This document shows positions 7,918 to 14,998 of a stretch of 22,816 bases of DNA, in pieces. Under the pieces are notes generated by a model, which saw only the letters and a list, made by a program, of their open reading frames with translations, did no database searches and was not told the origin of the DNA. The DNA is from Flavobacteriales bacterium. Lineage in GTDB: Bacteria; Bacteroidota; Bacteroidia; Flavobacteriales; BACL11. Position 1 is the first letter of the stretch. The number at the start of each line of letters is the position of its first letter. The DNA lies in contig DUAL01000157.1 in assembly GCA_012960835.1 (NCBI GenBank), positions 1-22,816 of the forward strand, read 5' to 3'. The translations under genes and the position numbers were made by a program.

Positions 7918-7950
7918 CAAATTTAAAGTAAATTCCTTACTTTTGAGCAA
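7918..7950 (-). promoter_or_regulatory. Promoter of tRNA-Ala / decarboxylase (TTG-N22-TAAATTTG)
   Basis: On the minus strand, TTG at 7950-7948 is followed after 22 bases by TAAATTTG at 7925-7918. This matches the Bacteroidota -33/-7 layout (TTG, about 17-23 bases, TAnnTTTG). Transcription would start a few bases ahead of the mature tRNA 5' end at 7908. It is the only promoter in the window where I see both elements. No other -7 match lies between the tRNA and the decarboxylase. Confidence 0.65.
7938..7945 (+). promoter_or_regulatory. -7 promoter element for the fructosamine-kinase family gene (TACTTTTG)
   Basis: TACTTTTG fits TAnnTTTG and ends only four bases before the ATG at 7950. The usual start-site distance would place the mRNA 5' end at or next to the ATG, giving a leaderless or near-leaderless transcript. 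No TTG is seen at the -33 distance. The element lies inside the spacer of the opposing tRNA promoter. Confidence 0.4.
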
Positions 7951-8807
7951 TGATTCCGTCAGAAATTAAAAGAAGGATAATTACACAACTTGGTAATGCC
8001 TTAAATACGACTATTACTGTTAATGGAGAATCCTCAATAGTTGGCGGATGCATTAATAATGCCATCAAAATCAATACCAATAAAGGGGATTTCTTTGTAA
8101 AATGGAATACAAATTCCAAAGCAAATATGTTCCAATCTGAATATAATGGATTAAAAGTGTTGAAAGATACAAATACGATACGCATCCCTAATGTACTTTG
8201 TTTTGATGATGATTTTTTGATTCTTGAATTTATTCCTCCTTCTAATCCTAACAATGCTTTTTGGGAAGTTTTTGGGCAAAAATTAGCTTTAATGCATAAA
8301 CAAACACATTCAAAATTTGGACTGGATTTTGATAATTATATTGGTTCCTTATGCCAAGACAATACGCAAAACAAAAATTGGACTGAATTTTTTATTCAAA
8401 ACAGATTGCAAGCACAGCTATCTATTGGGAATTTCTCAGGAACTCTTTTATCCGATTTTGATAAATTATTTCAAAAGCTTCCAAATCTTTTCCCCAATGA
8501 AAAACCAGCTTTATTGCATGGTGATTTGTGGAGTGGAAATTTTTTAGCCAAAAACGGAGATACTCCCATGCTAATTGATCCTGCAATATATTATGGGAAT
8601 AGGGAAATGGACATTGCAATGAGCAAGCTTTTTGGTGGGTTCAACTCTGATTTTTATTTTGCTTACAATGAGAGCCATCCGCTTGAAAATGGATGGGAAG
8701 AAAGAATACAAATTTGTAATTTGTATCCTCTTTTGGTACATGTAAATCTTTTTGGTGGAGCATATATCAATCAAGTGAAAAATATTTTGTCTTATTATGT
8801 AGGATAG
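7950..8807 (+). CDS. Fructosamine kinase family protein (FN3K-like)
   Basis: A 285-residue cytoplasmic kinase, the usual length for the fructosamine/ketosamine-3-kinase family, which phosphorylates sugars attached to protein amines and so triggers deglycation. Seen in the sequence: a nucleotide-binding start IVGGCINNAIKI, the Lys of FFVKWN in the N-lobe, an acidic hinge LILEFIPP, the catalytic loop LLHGDLWSGNF with His190 and Asp192, and the metal-binding segment LIDPAIYYGNREMDIAMSK, diagnostic of this family among aminoglycoside-kinase-like folds. Bacterial members may act on small ribulosamines rather than protein, so the substrate is not certain. It is divergent from tRNA-Ala (41-base gap) and followed after 55 bases by ileS, which has its own -7 element. 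Confidence 0.9.
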   Translation: MIPSEIKRRIITQLGNALNTTITVNGESSIVGGCINNAIKINTNKGDFFVKWNTNSKANMFQSEYNGLKVLKDTNTIRIPNVLCFDDDFLILEFIPPSNPNNAFWEVFGQKLALMHKQTHSKFGLDFDNYIGSLCQDNTQNKNWTEFFIQNRLQAQLSIGNFSGTLLSDFDKLFQKLPNLFPNEKPALLHGDLWSGNFLAKNGDTPMLIDPAIYYGNREMDIAMSKLFGGFNSDFYFAYNESHPLENGWEERIQICNLYPLLVHVNLFGGAYINQVKNILSYYVG

Positions 8808-8830
8808 TTTAAATTCTAAAATGCAAAAAC

Positions 8831-8838
8831 TATATTTG
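8831..8838 (+). promoter_or_regulatory. -7 promoter element for ileS operon (TATATTTG)
   Basis: TATATTTG is an exact TAnnTTTG match, 24 bases before the ileS ATG at 8863, which leaves a leader of roughly 15-20 bases. No TTG is visible at the -33 distance. It lies in the 55-base gap after the fructosamine-kinase gene and would give ileS - dksA-like - lspA its own transcript. Confidence 0.5.
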
Positions 8839-8862
8839 CACACATTATATTTAAATGGTTAA

Positions 8863-11800
8863 ATGAGTAAGTTCAAGCAATACAAACAGTTAAGTTTACC
8901 TAATATTCATAAGGAAGTTTTAGGAAATTGGAGGAGTACTTCAGTATTTGAAAAGAGTATTGAAAGTAGAAAAGGAAATCCTACATTTACTTTTTATGAA
9001 GGACCTCCTTCTGCAAACGGAATGCCTGGGATTCACCATGTCATTGCGCGTACGATTAAAGATTTATTTTGTCGCTACAAAACTCTACAAGGATTTCAGG
9101 TAAACCGAAAAGCAGGATGGGACACACATGGGCTTCCTGTAGAATTGGGGGTTGAAAAAGAATTAGGAATTACAAAAGAAGATATTGGGTCAACAATATC
9201 CATTGAAGATTATAATAAAGCTTGCCGAACCAATGTAATGAAATACAAAGGGAGTTGGGAGGATATTACTGAAGAAATGGGCTATTGGGTAGATATGCAA
9301 AACCCTTATTTAACCTATGACAATAAATACATTGAAAGCGTTTGGTGGCTTTTGGGAAAAATGCACAAAAAAGGATTGCTCTACAAAGGACATACCATTC
9401 AGCCTTTTTCACCAAAAGCAGGAACAGGACTAAGCACACATGAACTCAATCAACCAGGATGTTATCGTGATGTAAAGGATACTTCTGCAATTGCTCAGTT
9501 TAAAGTAATTAAAGATGAAAAATCTAATTCCTTATTTGGTAGTACAAATCATGATATTTATTTTCTAGCTTGGACAACTACCCCTTGGACATTACCTTCT
9601 AATACCGCACTGGCTGTTGGTAAGAAAATAGATTATTTATTAGTAGAAACACTAAATCAATATACCGGAAAAGCAATTGCTGTTGTTGTTGCAAAGGAGT
9701 TAGCTTCAAAATATTTTACTCCTGAAAATGAAGAGCTAAAATCTGAAGACTATGAAACTGGCAATAAAAACCTTCCTTACAAATTCATTTCAGAATTTAA
9801 AGGAGATAGCTTAGAAGGGTTAAGGTATGAGCAACTGTTAGCTTACGCACAACCTGAAGATGGAGATGCTTTTAGAGTATTATTGGGTGATTTTGTAACC
9901 ATTGAAGATGGAACTGGAATTGTGCATTTAGCACCAAGCTTTGGTGCAGATGATAATCGACTGGCAAAACAAAATGGAATTGGGAGTTTAACTTTAGTAA
10001 ACAGACAAGGAAAATTTGTTGATGAAGTAACTGATTTTGCGGGTATGTATGTGAAAGATGAATACTATGCAGAAGGAGAAGAAAAACCAAAACTCTCTGT
10101 TGATGTCCAGATTGTAATCAAATTAAAAGAAGATAACCTTTGCTTTAAAGCAGAAAAATATGAGCATTCATATCCTCATTGTTGGCGTACCGACAAGCCT
10201 ATTTTATACTATCCTATGGACAGTTGGTTTGTGAAAACTACCGACTACAAAACAAGGATGATGGAGCTCAACAATACCATTAATTGGAAACCAAAATCAA
10301 CTGGTGAAGGGAGGTTTGGAAACTGGCTTGAAAACTTGGTGGATTGGAATTTATCGCGTTCTCGTTTTTGGGGAATTCCGATTCCAATTTGGAGAACTGA
10401 AGATGGAGAATCAGAAATCTGCATTAGCTCGATAGAGGAATTGAAACCTGAAATTGAAAAATCAATTGCAGCAGGAATAATGAAAACTAACCCTTTAGCC
10501 GAATTTAAGGTAGGTGATTTCTCAGAAGAGAACTACAATACCTTTGATTTACATAGGCCTTATGTTGATGATATTATTTTAGTTTCTGAAGATGAAACCC
10601 CAATGACAAGAGAATTAGATTTGATTGATGTTTGGTTTGATTCTGGGGCAATGCCTTATGCACAATTGCATTATCCATTTGAAAATAAAGATGTTTTTGA
10701 ACAAAATTATCCTGCTGATTTTATTGCGGAAGGAGTTGATCAGACAAGAGGATGGTTCTTCACATTGCATGCAATTTCAACTATGCTGTTTGATTCTGTT
10801 GCCTATAAAAATGTAATTTCAAACGGTTTGGTCTTGGACAAAAACGGAAACAAAATGTCTAAACGATTAGGAAATGCGGCTGATCCTTTTCAAATAATTG
10901 ACAAATATGGGGCTGATGCCACAAGGTGGTATATGATTTCTAATGCGCAAGCCTGGGATAATCTAAAATTTGACGAAAGCGGAATTGGAGAAGTCCAAAG
11001 GAAATTCTTTGGAACGCTCTATAACACTTATTCTTTCTTTGCACTTTACGCCAATATAGATAGCTTTTCTTTTTCTGAAGATGTAATTGTACTAGCAGAA
11101 AGAGATGAGCTTGACAGATGGATTCTTTCAGAACTAAATACCTTAATTAAGGAAGTTGAGGGGAATTATGAAAATTATGAACCTACTCGTTCGGCACGCT
11201 TAATTCAAGATTTTGTAATTAATAAATTAAGTAATTGGTATGTTCGTTTAAGCAGGAGACGCTTTTGGAAAGGGGAGTATAATAAGGCTAAGATTTCGGC
11301 ATATCAAACTCTTTATGAGTGTTTAGAAAAAGTAGCAATTATTTCTTCTCCTATTGCACCATTTTTTATGGATAATTTGTTCCAGGATTTGAACTCTGTT
11401 TGTAAAAAAATGGGGGTGGAATCTGTTCATCTAGCTGATTTTCCAAGTATAAACAGTGCAGTTATTGATATTGATTTAGAGGAAAAAATGCAATTGGCAC
11501 AAAACATTACCTCTCTTGCGCTATCATTGAGAAAAAAGGAACAAATTAGAGTAAGGCAACCACTTCAAAAAATAATGGTGCCTATTGTAAATGCTAAAAT
11601 GGAAACTTCCATTAAAGGAGTTGAAAAGATAATCTTAAGTGAAATTAATGTAAAGGAAATTGAATATTTAACAGTAGATTCTGGGATATTAACTAAGCAA
11701 ATAAAACCTAATTTTAAAACACTTGGCCCAAAGTTTGGGAAAGACATGAAGTTGATTTCTGGGGCTATTGCTCAATTTACAAATGAAGATATTAAGGAAA

Positions 11801-12222
11801 TTGAAAGAGACGGAAGTTATAAAATTAATGATACAATTACTATTAATTTAACAGATGTTGAAATTAGTTCTGCTGATGTTCCTGGATATATTGTAAGTAG
11901 TAGTAATGGAGTGACAGTAGCGCTTGATATTACTATTTCTCAAAATCTGAAAGATGAAGGTTTGGCTCGAGAGTTTGTAAATAGGTTGCAAAATTTAAGA
12001 AAAGAAAAGAATTTTGAAGTTACCGATATGATTCATATTGAAGTAGAAAAAAATCAAGCAATAACAAATGCAATTAATAATAATTTAGAGTATATTTGTA
12101 GTGAAACTTTAGCAAAAGTACTTAGCTTTACTGAAGATAGTAGTTTTGAAGGAGAAACGATAGATTTAATTGATACCTTAACTGCAAGTGTTAAAATAAT
12201 TAAAATTAGGAATCATGGCTAA
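8863..12222 (+). CDS. ileS: Isoleucyl-tRNA synthetase, type-2-like, with altered HIGH motif (GIHH)
   Basis: A 1119-residue class I synthetase that charges tRNA-Ile in the cytoplasm. The Rossmann core starts with FYEGPPSANGMP; the editing (CP1) domain contains TTTPWTLPSNTA near residues 237-248; the KMSKR loop is at 664-668; the tRNA-binding helical domain includes NKLSNWYVRLSRRRFW; and a long C-terminal extension follows. GWDTHGLPVE, SGAMPYAQLHYPFEN and KMSKR rather than KMSKS are features I associate with the eukaryote-like type 2 IleRS. The signature usually written HxGH is Gly56-Ile57-His58-His59 here (9028-9039). Type 2 enzymes are generally less sensitive to mupirocin, and the GxHH form is linked to extreme resistance in published work (recalled, not checked). 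It is the only ileS in the window and sits in a normal Bacteroidota operon, so it is probably the housekeeping copy. The last eight bases overlap the next gene. Confidence 0.97.
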   Translation: MSKFKQYKQLSLPNIHKEVLGNWRSTSVFEKSIESRKGNPTFTFYEGPPSANGMPGIHHVIARTIKDLFCRYKTLQGFQVNRKAGWDTHGLPVELGVEKELGITKEDIGSTISIEDYNKACRTNVMKYKGSWEDITEEMGYWVDMQNPYLTYDNKYIESVWWLLGKMHKKGLLYKGHTIQPFSPKAGTGLSTHELNQPGCYRDVKDTSAIAQFKVIKDEKSNSLFGSTNHDIYFLAWTTTPWTLPSNTALAVGKKIDYLLVETLNQYTGKAIAVVVAKELASKYFTPENEELKSEDYETGNKNLPYKFISEFKGDSLEGLRYEQLLAYAQPEDGDAFRVLLGDFVTIEDGTGIVHLAPSFGADDNRLAKQNGIGSLTLVNRQGKFVDEVTDFAGMYVKDEYYAEGEEKPKLSVDVQIVIKLKEDNLCFKAEKYEHSYPHCWRTDKPILYYPMDSWFVKTTDYKTRMMELNNTINWKPKSTGEGRFGNWLENLVDWNLSRSRFWGIPIPIWRTEDGESEICISSIEELKPEIEKSIAAGIMKTNPLAEFKVGDFSEENYNTFDLHRPYVDDIILVSEDETPMTRELDLIDVWFDSGAMPYAQLHYPFENKDVFEQNYPADFIAEGVDQTRGWFFTLHAISTMLFDSVAYKNVISNGLVLDKNGNKMSKRLGNAADPFQIIDKYGADATRWYMISNAQAWDNLKFDESGIGEVQRKFFGTLYNTYSFFALYANIDSFSFSEDVIVLAERDELDRWILSELNTLIKEVEGNYENYEPTRSARLIQDFVINKLSNWYVRLSRRRFWKGEYNKAKISAYQTLYECLEKVAIISSPIAPFFMDNLFQDLNSVCKKMGVESVHLADFPSINSAVIDIDLEEKMQLAQNITSLALSLRKKEQIRVRQPLQKIMVPIVNAKMETSIKGVEKIILSEINVKEIEYLTVDSGILTKQIKPNFKTLGPKFGKDMKLISGAIAQFTNEDIKEIERDGSYKINDTITINLTDVEISSADVPGYIVSSSNGVTVALDITISQNLKDEGLAREFVNRLQNLRKEKNFEVTDMIHIEVEKNQAITNAINNNLEYICSETLAKVLSFTEDSSFEGETIDLIDTLTASVKIIKIRNHG

Positions 12223-12589
12223 TAAAAACGCTTACACCAATAAAGAGCTTAACGAATTTAAGCAAATAATTATTGAAAAAATTGAAAGGGCTAAAGAAGA
12301 TTTATCTCTTTTGAAAAGTGCTTATGCAAATGATGCGGATAATGGAACGGAAGATACTTCTCCTACTTTTAAGGCCTTTGAGGAAGGATCAACCACACTT
12401 TCAAAAGAAGAAAATATGAAACTTGCTATGCGACAGGAAAAATTTATTAATAATTTGAAAAACGCACTTATTCGAATCCAGAATAAATCCTATGGCGTAT
12501 GCAGAGTTACCGGAAAACTGATTTCTAAAGATCGCTTAAAATTGGTTCCCCACGCTACCTTAAGTATTGAAGCCAAGAAAATGCAATAA
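12215..12589 (+). CDS. TraR/DksA-family protein lacking the C4 zinc cysteines
   Basis: A 124-residue protein with the DksA-like layout: an N-terminal and a central helix likely to form a coiled coil (about 10-35 and 65-92) around an acidic segment with DNGTEDTSP, then the globular end YGVCRVTGKLISKDRLKLVPHATLS. DksA-type proteins bind the RNA polymerase secondary channel and modulate initiation with ppGpp. The usual four zinc cysteines are reduced to one, Cys96, so no C4 zinc site can form; I recall this as common in Bacteroidota homologues. Acidic residues are near the coiled-coil tip region, but function cannot be concluded. The ATG at 12215 overlaps the ileS stop by eight bases, implying coupling, and lspA follows after six bases. 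Confidence 0.85.
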   Translation: MANKNAYTNKELNEFKQIIIEKIERAKEDLSLLKSAYANDADNGTEDTSPTFKAFEEGSTTLSKEENMKLAMRQEKFINNLKNALIRIQNKSYGVCRVTGKLISKDRLKLVPHATLSIEAKKMQ

Positions 12590-12595
12590 TTTCTT

Positions 12596-13183
12596 TTGAG
12601 AAAAATTCTTTTAACATCTTTTATTCTTCTTGTTTTTGATCAAATCTTGAAATTTTGGGTAAAAACCCATATGTTTTTAGGTCAGGAATATCAAATTTTT
12701 GATTGGTTTATCATTCACTTTACTGAGAATAATGGCATGGCTTTTGGTATGGAGTTTGGCGGAGAATTAGGAAAAATATTACTTACTGTTTTCAGGATTA
12801 TAGTTGTGATTGTTGGTATTTATTATGTTAAATCGATAATAAAACCTCAACTTTCTATTGGCGCTTTAATCGCACTCGGACTAATTATTGGAGGTGCTAT
12901 TGGGAATATTATTGACAGCATATTTTATGGTGTAATTTTTAACGATAGTTATAATAGTATTGCTACTTTTTTTCCTGATATGGGAGGTTATTCATCTTTA
13001 CTACACGGTAAAGTAGTAGATATGTTTTATTTCCCGCTAATAAATAGTCATTATCCTAACTGGCTCCCTTTTTGGGGTGGGGATCATTTTATCTTTTTTC
13101 GCCCTGTTTTTAACCTTGCAGATGCAGGAATTTCTGTTGGTATTTTTATGATTCTTCTTCTTTACAGAAAGCAATTCAGCTGA
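12596..13183 (+). CDS. lspA: Lipoprotein signal peptidase (signal peptidase II), TTG start
   Basis: A 195-residue inner-membrane aspartic peptidase that removes the signal peptide of prolipoproteins after diacylglyceryl transfer. Four hydrophobic segments are visible at about 3-20, 58-78, 88-110 and 172-190. Conserved points: Asp15 in FDQILKF, the ENNGMAFG loop at 44-51, GNIID at 103-107, and the catalytic aspartates Asp142 (GKVVDMFYF) and Asp176 (FNLADAGIS). A periplasmic insertion at about 113-138 makes it longer than the roughly 160 residues of the E. coli enzyme, as usual in Bacteroidota. The start is TTG at 12596; the next Met (residue 26) would remove the first membrane segment and Asp15. 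It is third in the ileS operon, and its end is seven bases from the convergent sulfotransferase-like gene. Confidence 0.95.
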   Translation: MRKILLTSFILLVFDQILKFWVKTHMFLGQEYQIFDWFIIHFTENNGMAFGMEFGGELGKILLTVFRIIVVIVGIYYVKSIIKPQLSIGALIALGLIIGGAIGNIIDSIFYGVIFNDSYNSIATFFPDMGGYSSLLHGKVVDMFYFPLINSHYPNWLPFWGGDHFIFFRPVFNLADAGISVGIFMILLLYRKQFS

Positions 13184-13190
13184 TAAATTA

Positions 13191-13970
13191 CTAGGGGGTA
13201 TTACCCCTTTGAATTTCGCCGTAGATAGATCCAGAAATACTTTTTCTTTTAGAATGTTTTTTAATACGCTCATTAATTTTTCTAAATACCCCCATAATAA
13301 CAAATAAGTATTTACTAGTTAATGGTATTTTTACACTCCCCCATTCTTCAGGAAATCTATAATCATATTTATTTAAAAAGGGGCCGAAAATATAAGTTGC
13401 TCGTTCTTTAATCTCATCTGTATAATAGTCAGATAAATTTTTTCTTTTCCCTTGTGTTTTGTTGGCAATTAGTAGAGGGGTAGGATTTAAAACCCCTGCT
13501 TTTTCAAGTGCAGTTATGTAATCATTTGCTATATTTTCATATCGTATTACATAATCACATTTATCAATCGTAACACTTGATGTATTATCGTATGGTTTGT
13601 GATAAAATTTTATAAAATATTCCTGGAAAGAAGCATTATTCTCTTTTATAAAATTAAATCTTACTCTATGCTTTTTTGTGATGTGCCCTTCATTTTCGAC
13701 AAAAAGATCAGGATTTGTAAAATTTCCTTTTGCATTTGTCTTCATTTTCTCATAAACAGTTACTACGATTTCCATTGGATTTCTAAGTACTGCAAATACA
13801 AAATATTTTTTTTCTACTATTGTGGCTATCTTTATAAATTCATGATACAAAGAGTGTTTTCTTAAATATGGCTCTCCTTCATACTTTGTATATAATTCTT
13901 TCGAAATAGCAGAAGATGCCGAAAAAGGTAAGCCAATAAAAAGAAATTTATATTTATGACTTATGATCAT
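13191..13970 (-). CDS. Sulfotransferase-like protein with degenerate PAPS loop
   Basis: A 259-residue protein. The N-terminal strand-loop-helix KYKFLFIGLPFSASSAI (7-22) lies where sulfotransferases have the 5'-phosphosulfate-binding loop (usually PKTGTTS-like), and VLRNP followed by T71 and Y73 matches the 3'-phosphate site (R-N/D-P...S-x-Y). Sulfotransferases move sulfate from PAPS to sugars or other acceptors. In the loop the usual Lys is Phe16 and the Gly/Thr residues are Ala/Ser, so binding may be altered or lost. A predicted amphipathic or membrane-near segment (LFVIMGVFRK) and a basic tail rich in Lys/Arg close the protein. The ATG at 13970 directly abuts the asd stop (TAA|ATG). It could be a surface-polysaccharide sulfotransferase or an inactive relative. 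Confidence 0.7.
   Translation of the reverse strand: MIISHKYKFLFIGLPFSASSAISKELYTKYEGEPYLRKHSLYHEFIKIATIVEKKYFVFAVLRNPMEIVVTVYEKMKTNAKGNFTNPDLFVENEGHITKKHRVRFNFIKENNASFQEYFIKFYHKPYDNTSSVTIDKCDYVIRYENIANDYITALEKAGVLNPTPLLIANKTQGKRKNLSDYYTDEIKERATYIFGPFLNKYDYRFPEEWGSVKIPLTSKYLFVIMGVFRKINERIKKHSKRKSISGSIYGEIQRGNTP
13193..13208. terminator. Short GC hairpin between convergent lspA and sulfotransferase-like gene
   Basis: AGGGG at 13193-13197 pairs with CCCCT at 13204-13208 around a six-base loop. This is the only GC-rich inverted repeat at a gene junction in a very AT-rich region, and it lies between the converging 3' ends, overlapping the last codons of the minus-strand gene. The following T-run is short (TTT) on the plus strand and absent on the minus strand, so intrinsic termination would be weak. 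Confidence 0.35.
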
Positions 13971-14957
13971 TTATAGTAAATTATTCTTGATTAAGTATTC
14001 TGCAATTTGTACTGTGTTTGTTGCTGCTCCTTTTCTTAAATTATCTGCAACCACCCACATATTTAAAGTTTTCTCTTGAGAAAAATCTCTTCTTATTCTA
14101 CCAACAAAAACCTCCTCTTTTTTATGAGAATTTATTGGCATTGGATATTCGTTTTTTGTTGGGTTATCTACTACAACTACTCCTTCCATCTGATTTAATG
14201 CAAATCTAACTTCATCTAAATCAAAGTCATTTTCAAAAGTGATATTTACACTTTCTGAGTGACCGCCAACCACAGGAACCCTAACAGCAGTTGCTGTTAC
14301 TTCTATAGTTTCATCTAAAATTTTCTTGGTCTCATTAGTCAATTTCATCTCCTCTTTGGTATAGCCATTTTCCTGAAAAAAATCACAATGCGGTAAAGCA
14401 TTTTGGTGAATTGGGTGAGGATAAGCCATTTCTCCATTAATCCCTTTTTCTTCATTTTCCAATTGTTCAACAGCTTTTTTCCCTGTTCCTGTAATGGATT
14501 GATAAGTGGAAACTACTACTCTTTTTACACTATACTTTTTATGAAGTGGGGCCAAAGCCATAACTAACTGTATAGTAGAACAATTCGGGTTCGCAATAAT
14601 CATATCTGATTTCTCAAGTTCAGAACCATTTATTTCAGGAACAATTAATTTATGTTTTTTTGACATTCTCCAATAGGATGAATTATCAATTACTTTGCAT
14701 CCTTTTTCAGCCAATTTTGGTGCCCAAATTTTAGCAACCTCTCTCCCAGCAGACAAAAGTGCTAAATCTACCTCTCTTTCCTGCAAATCAGAAAGGGAGA
14801 TAACTTCATTGTCTTGCCCTAAATAATTTACCAATTTTCCACAGGATTTTTCTGAGGCAACTGGGATCAGTTCTGTTAAAGGAAAATTCCTTTCCGCAAG
14901 CACTTCTAACATCTCCTGTCCTACCATTCCTGTTACACCAACTATTGCAATTTTCAT
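13971..14957 (-). CDS. asd: Aspartate-semialdehyde dehydrogenase
   Basis: A 328-residue cytoplasmic enzyme that reduces beta-aspartyl phosphate to aspartate semialdehyde with NADPH, the branch point to lysine, diaminopimelate (hence peptidoglycan), threonine and methionine. The nucleotide fold begins VGVTGMVGQEM (GxTGxVG). The catalytic Cys126 sits in NPNCSTIQL, and Arg226 and His233 lie in TAVRVPVVGGHSES, the substrate-binding and acid/base region. Length is standard. The ATG at 14957 is 18 bases downstream of a TACTTTTG box. Its stop directly abuts the start of the sulfotransferase-like gene, so the two are probably cotranscribed although no functional link is known. It is divergent from a secreted lamin-tail protein gene. 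Confidence 0.96.
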   Translation of the reverse strand: MKIAIVGVTGMVGQEMLEVLAERNFPLTELIPVASEKSCGKLVNYLGQDNEVISLSDLQEREVDLALLSAGREVAKIWAPKLAEKGCKVIDNSSYWRMSKKHKLIVPEINGSELEKSDMIIANPNCSTIQLVMALAPLHKKYSVKRVVVSTYQSITGTGKKAVEQLENEEKGINGEMAYPHPIHQNALPHCDFFQENGYTKEEMKLTNETKKILDETIEVTATAVRVPVVGGHSESVNITFENDFDLDEVRFALNQMEGVVVVDNPTKNEYPMPINSHKKEEVFVGRIRRDFSQEKTLNMWVVADNLRKGAATNTVQIAEYLIKNNLL

Positions 14958-14975
14958 TTTCCTTTTTTAACAATG

Positions 14976-14983
14976 CAAAAGTA
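14976..14983 (-). promoter_or_regulatory. -7 promoter element for asd (TACTTTTG)
   Basis: The minus strand reads TACTTTTG, an exact TAnnTTTG match, 18 bases upstream of the asd ATG, leaving a leader of roughly 10 bases. No TTG is seen at the -33 distance. It is back to back with a TATATTTA at 14985-14992 on the plus strand, a one-mismatch -7 candidate for the divergent secreted-protein gene starting at 14999. Confidence 0.45.
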
Positions 14984-14998
14984 GTATATTTACGGACT

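Noticed and set aside
7819..7950. N-terminal extension of the decarboxylase frame back to 7950
   Set aside because: The extra 44 codons read straight through the tRNA-Ala gene and its promoter and have no family similarity; the ATG at 7818 fits.
7937..8254. 105-codon minus-strand frame opposite the fructosamine-kinase gene
   Set aside because: It lies fully antisense to a well supported gene and shows no recognisable motifs.
12497..12560. C4 zinc finger in the DksA-like protein
   Set aside because: Only one of the four cysteines is present, so a zinc finger should not be annotated despite the family name.
14945..14998. Upstream start for the second lamin-tail protein
   Set aside because: It would overlap the asd start and the promoter boxes, and adds 18 residues ahead of a clean signal peptide.
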